From the NCBI GenBank assembly GCA_016234955.1, contig JACRNN010000130.1:1-8716 (forward strand): a stretch of DNA of 8,716 nucleotides, in the 5' to 3' direction. The position numbers and the translations under genes are program-made. How positions within the stretch are numbered: position 1 is the first letter of the stretch; each line of letters opens with the position of its first letter. The notes below the pieces were generated by a model. It did no database searches. It was not told the origin of the DNA and saw only the letters and a list, made by a program, of their open reading frames with translations. Of the stretch, positions 1 through 6,015 are shown one piece after another. The stretch is from Deltaproteobacteria bacterium (GTDB lineage Bacteria; Desulfobacterota; GWC2-55-46).

Positions 1-1
1 C

Positions 2-1606
2 GTTATCTTCGGCGTCGGCTCCATCATGGCCTTCTTCATATTCATCTCCAGCCAGGCCCTCCTATACTCCACCCTGACGCTTGGCGCCATCCCGGTCACC
101 TCTTCGGTGATCATAATCGCGGTGTCCATGATGGCCGTCTTCATAGTGAGGCACAGGCTCATGGACGTCGACATATTCATATCAAGGTATGTAGTATACA
201 ATTCCCTTACGGTCATAATCGTCGGGCTCTACCTGATAGCCACCGGACTTATCGCCAACGGGATCCGGTACTTCAACGTCCCGTTCCACTACTTCTTCAT
301 CACCCTTTTCGTATTCGCATCCGTCCTGGCGCTCTTTGTCTTGCTCTTTACCGCGAGCCTGAGGAGGAAGGTCCAGGCGTTCATAAACCGCCATTTCTAC
401 AAGCACAAATACGAGTTCCGCGACAAGTGGATGGAGACCATAGAGAAGATAAGCCCCAGGAGGTCGGTGGAGGAGATATGGAAGACCCTCACCGAGATGG
501 TCTCGGGCACGATGGGGGTAAAGGAGGTATACGTCTGGGTCTACGAACCGGCATCCGGCGAATATTATTCGCCCGCCCCGGGGATAGAGGACGGATTGAG
601 GCGGATAAAAAATACACATCCGCTGATCGCGCTCATAAGGGAGCGCATGGGTCCTTTTACGTTCGACGGCGCGGATGGCGGCGCCGGTCCCGCGCTTGCC
701 AATGAGGTCGAGGCATTGGTCTCATCCACAAGGGCGGCCCTGTGCGCCCCGCTCCTCTCCGGCCATGACATCGTGGGGTTCCTGCTCCAGGGCATGGACT
801 TCTCCGGCGAGCCGTACAAGCGGGACGACTTCGATCTCCTGAATGCCATGACCACGCAGGCCGCCGTCCAGATAACCAACATAAGGCTCCTTGAGTACCT
901 CGTGAACGTCAAGGAGGTCGAGGCCTTCAGCAACATGTCCTCTTTCATAATGCACGACCTGAAGAACCTGACGAACTCTCTCTCCCTGGTGAGCCAGAAC
1001 GCCAGGCACAACATGGACAACCCGGAATTCCAGCAGGACGCCATAAATACCATAAACAGCATAGTCAAGAGGATGAAGGACTTAATAGCGAAGCTCTCAT
1101 CCGTGCCCAAGGGGCTTGATATCAGGAAAGCTCCCGTGGACATCAAGGGGCTTATACACAACTCCATCCGGAAGATGCCGGTGAGCAGGTCCAAAAACGT
1201 CATTATAATCAACGAGGTCGAGACGATGCCTCCGGTGGGCATTGACCCGGACGCCATGGAAATGGTATTTTTAAACATTCTCACGAACGCTTACGAGGCC
1301 GTCAAGGACGAAGGCAGGATTACGGTGAGAGGGCATATGGAAGACGGCTCCGTGGCTATCACGATATCCGACAACGGCAACGGAATTCCGAGGGAGTTCA
1401 TAGAGACGTCCCTTTTCAAGCCGTTCAAGACCACGAAAAAAAGCGGGCTCGGCATAGGCCTTTTCCAGTGCAAGACCGTTGTGGAGGCCCACGGCGGCAA
1501 GATAGAGATAGAGAGCGCCGAGGGCAATGGGACCAGTTTCAAGGTGATCTTGCCTGCGTCAGAGCGTCTTACAGGCGATTCAAGGGACAGGAGAACGGCC
1601 CTGTGA
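2..1606 (+). CDS. prsK: PEP-CTERM system sensor histidine kinase PrsK, 5'-truncated by the window edge
   Basis: Membrane histidine kinase of the exosortase/PEP-CTERM system, thought to sense an unknown envelope signal and phosphorylate PrsR. The frame is open to the window edge, so the first Met (base 26) is probably internal. Family members are near 690 residues, so roughly 150 N-terminal residues, mostly membrane segments, are probably missing. Numbered from that Met: hydrophobic segments at about 1-40, 60-80 and 88-110; a GAF-like domain at about 146-290; a HisKA-type helix with the phosphoacceptor H310 in IMHDLKN; then a HATPase domain with N-box (N417, N421), G1 box DNGNGIP (449-455) and G2 box SGLGIGL (473-479). 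All catalytic boxes look intact. It ends 16 bases before prsR, so the two are probably one operon. The PrsK name rests on domain order, the characteristic HDLKN helix and the adjoining PrsR; it was not checked by a profile search. Confidence 0.9.
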   Translation, partial: VIFGVGSIMAFFIFISSQALLYSTLTLGAIPVTSSVIIIAVSMMAVFIVRHRLMDVDIFISRYVVYNSLTVIIVGLYLIATGLIANGIRYFNVPFHYFFITLFVFASVLALFVLLFTASLRRKVQAFINRHFYKHKYEFRDKWMETIEKISPRRSVEEIWKTLTEMVSGTMGVKEVYVWVYEPASGEYYSPAPGIEDGLRRIKNTHPLIALIRERMGPFTFDGADGGAGPALANEVEALVSSTRAALCAPLLSGHDIVGFLLQGMDFSGEPYKRDDFDLLNAMTTQAAVQITNIRLLEYLVNVKEVEAFSNMSSFIMHDLKNLTNSLSLVSQNARHNMDNPEFQQDAINTINSIVKRMKDLIAKLSSVPKGLDIRKAPVDIKGLIHNSIRKMPVSRSKNVIIINEVETMPPVGIDPDAMEMVFLNILTNAYEAVKDEGRITVRGHMEDGSVAITISDNGNGIPREFIETSLFKPFKTTKKSGLGIGLFQCKTVVEAHGGKIEIESAEGNGTSFKVILPASERLTGDSRDRRTAL

Positions 1607-1622
1607 GAGAGAAAAGGGAGAG

Positions 1623-1886
1623 ATGGCGGGCATGAGCAAACAGAAGCTCCTTGTAGTTGAAGACGACGAGTCCATAAGGACCCAGATGAAGTGGGCCCTT
1701 GTGCGGGACTACGACGTATACCTCGCCATGGACGGCGAGAGCGCCATGGAGACCCTCGGCAAAGACCACCCGCCGGTCGTCACCCTTGACCTCGGCCCCT
1801 CGGCCTGCCGCCGGAGCCGGAGGGGACCGGGGAGGGCCTCAAACTACTTGAGCGGATACTCCGGCACGACCCTTCCGCCAAGGTGA
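1623..1886 (+). CDS. prsR: PrsR N-terminal fragment: receiver domain cut by a frameshift
   Basis: First half of the PrsR receiver domain. It shows the acidic pocket in VVEDDES (E13, D14, D15) and the phosphoacceptor D56 in VVTLDLG. From residue 59 the frame turns into a non-receiver, Arg-rich tail and stops at the TGA at 1884. The natural continuation (LPPEPEGTGEGLKLLERIL, then KVIVVTGN) lies in another frame from base 1805. Restoring it would give about 455 residues, normal for the family. The stop TGA overlaps the GTG of the next reading frame as GTGA, a geometry that permits reinitiation. Start choice: AGGGAG (1615-1620) sits only 2 bases before ATG 1623 but about 11 before ATG 1632, so the true start may be 1632 (MSKQKLL). 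The break may be a real mutation, an assembly error or a switchable site. Confidence 0.75.
   Translation: MAGMSKQKLLVVEDDESIRTQMKWALVRDYDVYLAMDGESAMETLGKDHPPVVTLDLGPSACRRSRRGPGRASNYLSGYSGTTLPPR
1791..1805 (+). repeat. Imperfect 8-base tandem duplication at the prsR frameshift
   Basis: The sequence reads CTCGGCCC then CTCGGCC, next to CTGCCGCCG. Removing 8 bases restores an uninterrupted DLGLPP reading, the expected receiver sequence after the phosphoacceptor Asp. The same spot also has a CCCC run at 1796-1799. One extra C would restore the frame too, but would add three residues (DLGPLGLPP) in a normally fixed loop, so the duplication explains the break better. Confidence 0.7.
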
Positions 1887-2998
1887 TCGTGGTGACGGGC
1901 AACCCCGACAGGAGGGCGGCGCTCGAGGCGATTTCCCGCGGGGCGCACGATTTTTTCACCAAGCCCGTGGACATCGAGGAGCTCAAGGCGATACTCAAGA
2001 GGGCCTTTTACGTCCATACGCTCGAATCCGAGTACAAGGCGCTTCAGCAGCGTCTTGAGACCCGGTCCTTCGGGGAGCTGGTAGGCGCAAGCCCCGTGAT
2101 GCATGACGTCTTTTCGGCGATAAGGAAAGTCTCCACCACGGACGTGCCGGTGCTTATAACCGGTGAGAGCGGCACTGGCAAGGAGCTCGTGGCCCGCGCC
2201 ATACACTCGAACAGCGTTAGGAAGGACAAGCCCTTCATACCCATAAACTGCGGGGCCATACCCGAGAACCTCATGGAGAGCGAGCTCTTCGGCTATGAGA
2301 AGGGCGCCTTTACCGGGGCGCACGCCCAGAAAAAGGGCAGGATAGAGCTTGCGGACGGAGGGACGCTCTTCCTCGACGAGGTCGGCGAGCTCCCGCTCCA
2401 GCTCCAGGTGAAGCTCTTGAGGTTCCTGCAGGACTTCAGGCTGAACAGGGTAGGAGGCAGGCAGACCATAGAAGTGGATGTGCGTGTGATAGCCGCGACG
2501 AACAGGGACATAAAGAAGCTTCTTTCCGAGGGCAGGTTCAGGGAAGACCTCTACTACAGGCTCGCCGTGGTGGCCGTGGACCTCCCGCCGTTAAGGAAGC
2601 GGAGGGATGACGTCGTTCTTATAGCGAAGGCCTTTGTCAAGATGCACACAAAGGACGGGGCTAAGCCCAAGTCCATTAGCCAGGAAGCGATTGAGGCATT
2701 GAACGCCTACGACTGGCCGGGCAACGTAAGGGAGCTTGAGAACTGCATACGCAGGGCCGTCACCCTTTCCGAGGGCCCCTCTATCACCGCAACGGACATC
2801 GGGCTTGAACCCGTTCAGCCCGCCCCCGCGTCGTTCAACCTCAAGGCCGCAAAGGAAGATATCGAGCTCAGGATGATAAACAGGGCCATCGCCAAGAACG
2901 AAGGCAACATAAGCAAGGCCGCTGACGACCTCGGCCTTACAAGACCGACCCTTTACCACCTCTTGAAAAAATACAATATTTCGTTCAAAGAGGCTTAA
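1883..2998 (+). CDS. prsR: PrsR C-terminal part: end of receiver, sigma-54 activator AAA+ domain and HTH
   Basis: Remainder of the PEP-CTERM-box response regulator, which activates sigma-54 RNA polymerase at PEP-CTERM genes. Numbered from the GTG at 1883: receiver strands 4-5 with T5 (VVTGN) and the conserved K27 (FTKP), linker 35-65, then the sigma-54 interaction AAA+ domain at about 66-300. That domain has Walker A GESGTGKE (94-101), the sigma-54-contacting loop GAFTGA (141-146), Walker B FLDE (163-166) and WPGNVREL (278-285). A Fis-type helix-turn-helix lies at about 341-365 (ISKAADDLGLTRPTLYHLL). No essential activator motif is missing. The GTG lies inside the ancestral receiver and has no clear Shine-Dalgarno, so it is probably not the native start; the native gene begins at 1623 or 1632. 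If expressed alone, this piece would lack the phosphorylation site and might be inactive or unregulated. Confidence 0.9.
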   Translation: MIVVTGNPDRRAALEAISRGAHDFFTKPVDIEELKAILKRAFYVHTLESEYKALQQRLETRSFGELVGASPVMHDVFSAIRKVSTTDVPVLITGESGTGKELVARAIHSNSVRKDKPFIPINCGAIPENLMESELFGYEKGAFTGAHAQKKGRIELADGGTLFLDEVGELPLQLQVKLLRFLQDFRLNRVGGRQTIEVDVRVIAATNRDIKKLLSEGRFREDLYYRLAVVAVDLPPLRKRRDDVVLIAKAFVKMHTKDGAKPKSISQEAIEALNAYDWPGNVRELENCIRRAVTLSEGPSITATDIGLEPVQPAPASFNLKAAKEDIELRMINRAIAKNEGNISKAADDLGLTRPTLYHLLKKYNISFKEA

Positions 2999-3028
2999 AA
3001 TTCTCCGCAACAAGTTGCGGAGAATTTT
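2997..3028 (+). terminator. Perfect hairpin at the end of prsR, probable intrinsic terminator
   Basis: Perfect inverted repeat that begins inside the TAA stop codon of prsR: 15-base arms (AAAATTCTCCGCAAC and its complement) around an AA loop, with a TTTT run on the 3' side and AAAA on the 5' side. It could stop transcription from either direction. Its core CCGCAACAAGTTGCGG belongs to the palindrome family found in the other spacers of this window. Confidence 0.65.
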
Positions 3029-3052
3029 CAAGTAAGGAATTTATCGTTTGTA

Positions 3053-3118
3053 ATTCGCTCGCTCCTCCCCGCGGCAAGCTGCGGAGAATCCGCTCGCTAC
3101 GCTTGTCGAACATGCATG
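3053..3118. repeat. Diverged copy of the ATTCGCTCGCT palindromic repeat
   Basis: Begins ATTCGCTCGCT, carries the hairpin core CCGCGGCAAGCTGCGG (one G-T wobble in the stem), then CGCTCGCTACG and CATGCATGG. The same parts in the same order occur in the two closer copies at 5903-5961 and 6830-6888, but this copy has changed and lengthened its 3' part. No coding potential is apparent. Confidence 0.6.
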
Positions 3119-3274
3119 GCGGGCGAGAGGCCCGCGGCATGCCGCGCCGAATCATACCCGAATGGAACACTGAAATCCAGGGGCTTCAGAACGGAAAAGA
3201 ACGCCGGGCCAACGATAAAGCGCCGCGCAATGGTAGACGGGGCGCGCCGCCTCTTTTTACTTCTTCCGCAATGC
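3119..3274. other. Noncoding spacer between the convergent genes
   Basis: GC-rich stretch between the end of the palindromic repeat and the terminator of the PEP-CTERM gene. Short open frames on both strands have no recognisable domain, no convincing ribosome binding site and mutually overlapping alternatives, so I do not call a gene. It contains several short CG-rich self-complementary words such as GGCGCGCC, but no clear functional element. Confidence 0.5.
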
Positions 3275-3312
3275 AAAAAAAACACCCCGCTGGATGCGGG
3301 GCGTATTTTTTA
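3275..3312 (-). terminator. Rho-independent terminator of the PEP-CTERM gene
   Basis: Read on the minus strand: CGCCCCGC, loop ATCCA, GCGGGGTG, then eight T residues. The stem is 8 pairs with one G-U wobble. It lies 24 bases past the stop codon of the PEP-CTERM gene. The other side also has a T run (TATTTTTT), so it may work in both directions between the two convergent genes. Confidence 0.85.
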
Positions 3313-3336
3313 GAGCATCTTCTCTGATTCTGGAAC

Positions 3337-3993
3337 TTATGCGCGCCTTCTTCTGAACCAGAAACCAGCGCCTACGAAACCACTTCCAAGAAGGAGTAAT
3401 GTCGAAGGCTCCGGAACAGGGGCGATATCGCCCTTTGCCGCACCCGTGAAGTTGGAAGCGTACATGGTCGAGCCGAAGGTCGTGCTCGTATTGAACACGA
3501 GATTGACCATGCCTCCCATGCCTCCGCTGACAAAGTAGCTCGCCAGCGTTCCGCCCGTAACCGCGAAGGTCGCCGAGCCCGCGCCGAGATTCATGCCGTT
3601 CACACCGGTGATGGTCGCCGATATGAAGTTGCCGGTCAAAAGCGTCGTGCTTGAACCGTCGACGATCACGAGGTCATTGACCAGCGACGAATTGCCGAAG
3701 GTGCCCGTCGTAACCCCGCCGGATGAGCTGACCGAGCTCAGATTCATGGTGTAGGTAACGGTCCCCCCCGGAAAAGTGGTCGTCGGCCCGGGAAGCATCG
3801 TTAGCGACACCAGGTTGGCGGTCACGGTAAGATCCCCTGTCGAGGCGTTGAACGACATACCGCCTCCGATCAATGACTGTGTATCGTAATTGACGTCAGG
3901 ATACCCAAGCGTGATGGCTTGGCTGTCCCTGGCAGAGAAAGTCACCGCCATTAATACTGCTGCTAATACGAATAAAAGCCTTCTTATTGCCAT
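3337..3993 (-). CDS. PEP-CTERM sorting domain-containing secreted protein
   Basis: Exported protein of 218 residues, presumably handled by an exosortase: the C-terminal signal is cleaved and the protein released or anchored at the cell surface, often with exopolysaccharide. Signal peptide MAIRRLLFVLAAVLMAVTF, with likely cleavage after SQA (residue 26). The middle (27-190) is rich in Gly, Ser and Thr, lacks Cys, and looks like repeated beta strands; I recognise no domain in it. The tail is canonical: VPEPS at 193-197, a hydrophobic segment 198-213, then RRRR at 214-217. The start at 3993 is chosen because GAGGAGGTGA lies 7 bases upstream and a signal peptide follows at once. An upstream ATG at 4056 would add 21 residues that overlap the sigma-54 promoter, so it is rejected. 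Likely regulated by PrsK/PrsR through that promoter. Specific role unknown. Confidence 0.92.
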   Translation of the reverse strand: MAIRRLLFVLAAVLMAVTFSARDSQAITLGYPDVNYDTQSLIGGGMSFNASTGDLTVTANLVSLTMLPGPTTTFPGGTVTYTMNLSSVSSSGGVTTGTFGNSSLVNDLVIVDGSSTTLLTGNFISATITGVNGMNLGAGSATFAVTGGTLASYFVSGGMGGMVNLVFNTSTTFGSTMYASNFTGAAKGDIAPVPEPSTLLLLGSGFVGAGFWFRRRRA

Positions 3994-4000
3994 TGCGTAT

Positions 4001-4010
4001 TCACCTCCTC
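4001..4010 (-). promoter_or_regulatory. Strong ribosome binding site of the PEP-CTERM gene
   Basis: GAGGAGGTGA on the minus strand, 7 bases before the ATG at 3993. This near-perfect Shine-Dalgarno fixes the start codon and excludes the longer open frame. Confidence 0.85.
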
Positions 4011-4035
4011 CGTCTGTGATTTGATATAGGATATC

Positions 4036-4051
4036 TGCAAATGTCATGCCA
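4036..4051 (-). promoter_or_regulatory. Sigma-54 (-24/-12) promoter of the PEP-CTERM gene
   Basis: Minus strand TGGCATGACATTTGCA fits the sigma-54 consensus TGGCAYG-N4-TTGCW at every defined position, with GG and GC separated by 10 bases. Predicted transcription start is near 4025, giving a leader of about 32 bases that contains the ribosome binding site. The gene for a sigma-54 activator of the PEP-CTERM system (PrsR) is about 1 kb away, so PrsR is the natural activator (inference). Confidence 0.85.
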
Positions 4052-4135
4052 GACAACCCGATAAATATAACTATTTGATTTTACTGATATTTTTAATTTC
4101 AGGCCTATCGACTGCCTGCGTTATGGCGTTTATAC

Positions 4136-4164
4136 TGTAAAATTTTTGGACACTTTTCGGACAC
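4136..4164 (-). promoter_or_regulatory. Candidate upstream activator site: 11-base direct repeat and TGT-N11-ACA dyad
   Basis: Minus strand reads GTGTCCGAAAA then GTGTCCAAAAA, an 11-base (one helical turn) direct repeat with one mismatch, running into TTTTACA. TGT-N11-ACA (4136-4152) is also partly palindromic. It lies about 85-115 bases upstream of the -24 element, where sigma-54 activators usually bind, in otherwise AT-rich DNA. PrsR binding is a guess; similar GGACAC repeats also occur beside integration sites. Confidence 0.35.
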
Positions 4165-4352
4165 CCCCGGATTAAAAATAATGGCAAAAAATCAAAAAAC
4201 TCTTATAAGTCAGTAGGTTGCCCAAGACCATACCATTGTAAAAAATCCGTTGATCACAAAAAAATCTTTACGGCGACAAGATGTGATGACTTATTCTATG
4301 AAAGTTTTTATGAAATTCAAGGGGTTGCCTCTATAAGCGCGGCGGAGTGCCT
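4165..4352. other. AT-rich noncoding spacer downstream of the radical SAM gene
   Basis: With 3994-4164 this forms a gap of about 360 bases. It is much more AT-rich than the genes. It holds A-rich tracts and a second TGTAAAA word (about 4238-4244) resembling the half-site at 4136-4142. No gene, RNA or clear terminator for the radical SAM gene is recognisable. An 11-codon open frame at 4181-4216 is too short to call. Confidence 0.5.
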
Positions 4353-5648
4353 CTACCGCGACGAGAGCTCAGGCATCTTGAGCGCCTTCTTCCTGTAGCT
4401 CAGGTTCACGGCCATCCTGTAGGCCACCCCCTTCGGGCTCCTCAGGCACCTTTTAATGATGTTCTTCATCCTGTAGGTGTTCCGGAATATCCAGTAATAC
4501 CCGTTCTGCAACTCCTGCGCGGTCATCGACTTCGGCTCGAATACGACCTCGCCCGTATGGTACTTCGCCCAATCCCTGTCGATTATCCTCCCCTCCTTTT
4601 CAAGCGTCCTGTACGTCACAGTGCCAGGCAGGGGGGTGAGTATATGGAACTGCGCCGCGTCGATTGCGTTCTCCATTATGAATTCAAAGGTCTTCCTGAA
4701 TACGTCCCTGTCGTCGCCGTCGAGGCCGAAGACGAAGCTTCCGATTATGTGTATCCCCGCGTCGCGTAGCTTCCTTATCGCCTCCCTGTAGCCCTTGGCC
4801 GAGTTCCAGCCCTTGCTCATGTTGTCGAGGTTCTCCTGCGAGAGGCTCTCAAGTCCGATGAACGCGTACTTCCCGCCGCTCTTAGCGTAGAGCCTCAGGA
4901 GCTCCGGGTCCTTCGCCATGGTAATGGAGGCCTGGCTCCCCCAGCTGAGCCCGAGGGGAACTAACGCCTCGAAGAGCTCCCTGGCGTATGCGGGCCTGCC
5001 GGCGATATTGTCGTCCATGAAGAAAAACTCCTTCGTGTCAAACCCCTTTATCTCTCCTATGACGTCCGCCACGGGCCGCGTCCTGAACTTGTTGCCGAAG
5101 AAGGCGGTCACCGTGCAGTAATCGCAGTTGAAAGGGCATCCCCTGGTCGCCTGGAGCGTATGGTAGCCGGAGAACATCTCCCTTTTGACCAGGTCCCTGC
5201 GCGGGATGGCCATGCCCTTCATATCGCACAGGCGCTCCGCCCGGTATATGGGTTTCAATGCGCCCTTCTTGAAGTCCTCAAGGGCGTTGCCCCAGACAAG
5301 CTCGGCCTCTCCGATGATGACCGAGTCCGCGTGAGCGAGCGCCTCCTCGGGCAGCGCGGAGACGTGCACGCCGCCCATGACCACCTTCACGCCCCTTTTC
5401 CTGAAGTTGTCCGCTATCTCGTAGGCGTTCGGCATCTCGGCCGTGAGCCCGGTGATGCCCACGAGGTCGGCCCCGGCGCCGTAGTCCACGGGCCTGACCC
5501 TCGCGTCGATTATCTCGACGTCCCAGTCCGCGGGAGTAAGGGCCGCTACCGTCGGAAGGCCCAGGCGCAGGAACCCGGCCTTTCCGCTCCTGGATACCCC
5601 GCCCCAGTAACTGCGCTCGTTTTTTGGAAAGATTAAGAGTAGACGCAT
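4353..5648 (-). CDS. B12-binding-domain radical SAM protein of unknown substrate
   Basis: 431-residue radical SAM enzyme. N-terminal Rossmann-like region of the B12-binding type at about 1-140 (DWDVEIIDAR, ADLVGITGLT, VVMGGVHVSALPEEA, VIIGEAE), without the DxHxxG motif that supplies the lower cobalt ligand, so any cobalamin would be bound base-off/His-off or not at all. Radical SAM barrel at about 163-360: CPFNCDYC gives C171, C175 and C178 for the 4Fe-4S cluster, followed by FFFMDDN (208-214) and FIGLES (263-268). The C-terminal tail (about 365-431) is basic and has no recognisable domain. Family members methylate or rearrange lipids, cofactors and natural products; the substrate cannot be read here. 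No signal peptide, so cytoplasmic. Stands alone: about 360 noncoding bases on each side. ATG 5648 has only a weak GGGGG about 11 bases upstream. The N-terminal motif MRLLLIFPKN supports this start. Confidence 0.85.
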   Translation of the reverse strand: MRLLLIFPKNERSYWGGVSRSGKAGFLRLGLPTVAALTPADWDVEIIDARVRPVDYGAGADLVGITGLTAEMPNAYEIADNFRKRGVKVVMGGVHVSALPEEALAHADSVIIGEAELVWGNALEDFKKGALKPIYRAERLCDMKGMAIPRRDLVKREMFSGYHTLQATRGCPFNCDYCTVTAFFGNKFRTRPVADVIGEIKGFDTKEFFFMDDNIAGRPAYARELFEALVPLGLSWGSQASITMAKDPELLRLYAKSGGKYAFIGLESLSQENLDNMSKGWNSAKGYREAIRKLRDAGIHIIGSFVFGLDGDDRDVFRKTFEFIMENAIDAAQFHILTPLPGTVTYRTLEKEGRIIDRDWAKYHTGEVVFEPKSMTAQELQNGYYWIFRNTYRMKNIIKRCLRSPKGVAYRMAVNLSYRKKALKMPELSSR

Positions 5649-5743
5649 GAAGAACCAGACCCCCGGTGAAACTTTTTTAGCAGGAATTTTTCAGAAATAA
5701 CGGCGGAAGGTTGACAGGCGGGGGATATCTATCAGGTTGCTGA

Positions 5744-5792
5744 AAAACTCGAAACCAGATCCTCCTGACAGACTGCGGGAAAACTCGAAACC
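5744..5792. repeat. Two direct repeats of AAAACTCGAAACC
   Basis: The 13-base word AAAACTCGAAACC occurs at 5744-5756 and again at 5780-5792, a spacing of 36 bases. Only two copies are seen, which is too few for a CRISPR array. They lie just before the inverted-end element that starts at 5809. Confidence 0.5.
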
Positions 5793-5808
5793 CGGTTATC
5801 GGTTCTCT

Positions 5809-5974
5809 GTTATCGGTTATCGGTAAAAATACGTCTTTATCCTTGAAGCTCCCCGCGGCAAGCCGCGGGGAATCTTCGACATATAAGGGAGTATATATTT
5901 CTATTCGCTCGCTTGCCCCCGCAGCAAGCCGCGGGCTGGGCGCTCGCTATGCATGTTCACCGATAACTGATAAC
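5809..5974. repeat. 166-base noncoding element with 19-base inverted ends, carrying two hairpin repeats
   Basis: Left end GTTATCGGTTATCGGTAAA (5809-5827) matches the inverse complement of 5956-5974 at 17 of 19 positions. A further GTTATCGGT lies just outside at 5795-5803. Inside are a perfect 9-base-arm hairpin CCCCGCGGC-AA-GCCGCGGGG (5851-5870) and a 59-base repeat (5903-5961). No protein is encoded. It resembles a miniature inverted-repeat element or a composite palindrome; no target duplication was identified. Confidence 0.5.
5903..5961. repeat. 59-base interspersed repeat, copy 1
   Basis: Runs from ATTCGCTCGCTTG to ATGCATGTTCACC and is 57/59 identical to the copy at 6830-6888, in the same orientation. 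The central stem is CCGCAGC-AA-GCCGCGG, with one A-C mismatch that is G-C in the other copy. Confidence 0.8.
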
Positions 5975-5980
5975 TGATTT

Positions 5981-6010
5981 ATCGTTCCCACGCCGGAGCG
6001 TGGGAACGAT
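5981..6010. repeat. Perfect 13-base-arm palindrome directly after the cyclophilin gene
   Basis: ATCGTTCCCACGC, loop CGGA, then the exact inverse complement, ending 5 bases from the stop codon of the minus-strand cyclophilin gene. It has no T tract on the minus strand, so it is not a standard intrinsic terminator. It resembles widespread REP-like GTTCCCACGC palindromes and may still protect or end the transcript. Confidence 0.65.
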
Positions 6011-6015
6011 TGAAC

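Noticed and set aside
1796..1799. Programmed -1 frameshift at the CCCC run in prsR
   Set aside because: The run is short, with no evident downstream structure tested, and the product would carry three extra residues in a conserved loop. An accidental 8-base duplication is simpler.
3103..3327. Short plus-strand open frames between prsR and the PEP-CTERM gene
   Set aside because: They run through a palindromic repeat and a terminator, lack ribosome binding sites and show no domain.
3994..4056. N-terminal extension of the PEP-CTERM gene to ATG 4056
   Set aside because: The extra 21 codons lie over the sigma-54 promoter and ribosome binding site and precede a complete signal peptide.
4181..4216. 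11-codon open frame MAKNQKTLISQ
   Set aside because: It resembles the start of some integrases by eye but is far too short, and no integrase homology follows.
5744..5824. CRISPR-like direct repeats
   Set aside because: Only two 13-base copies plus overlapping GTTATCGGT words; no regular repeat-spacer pattern and no cas gene.
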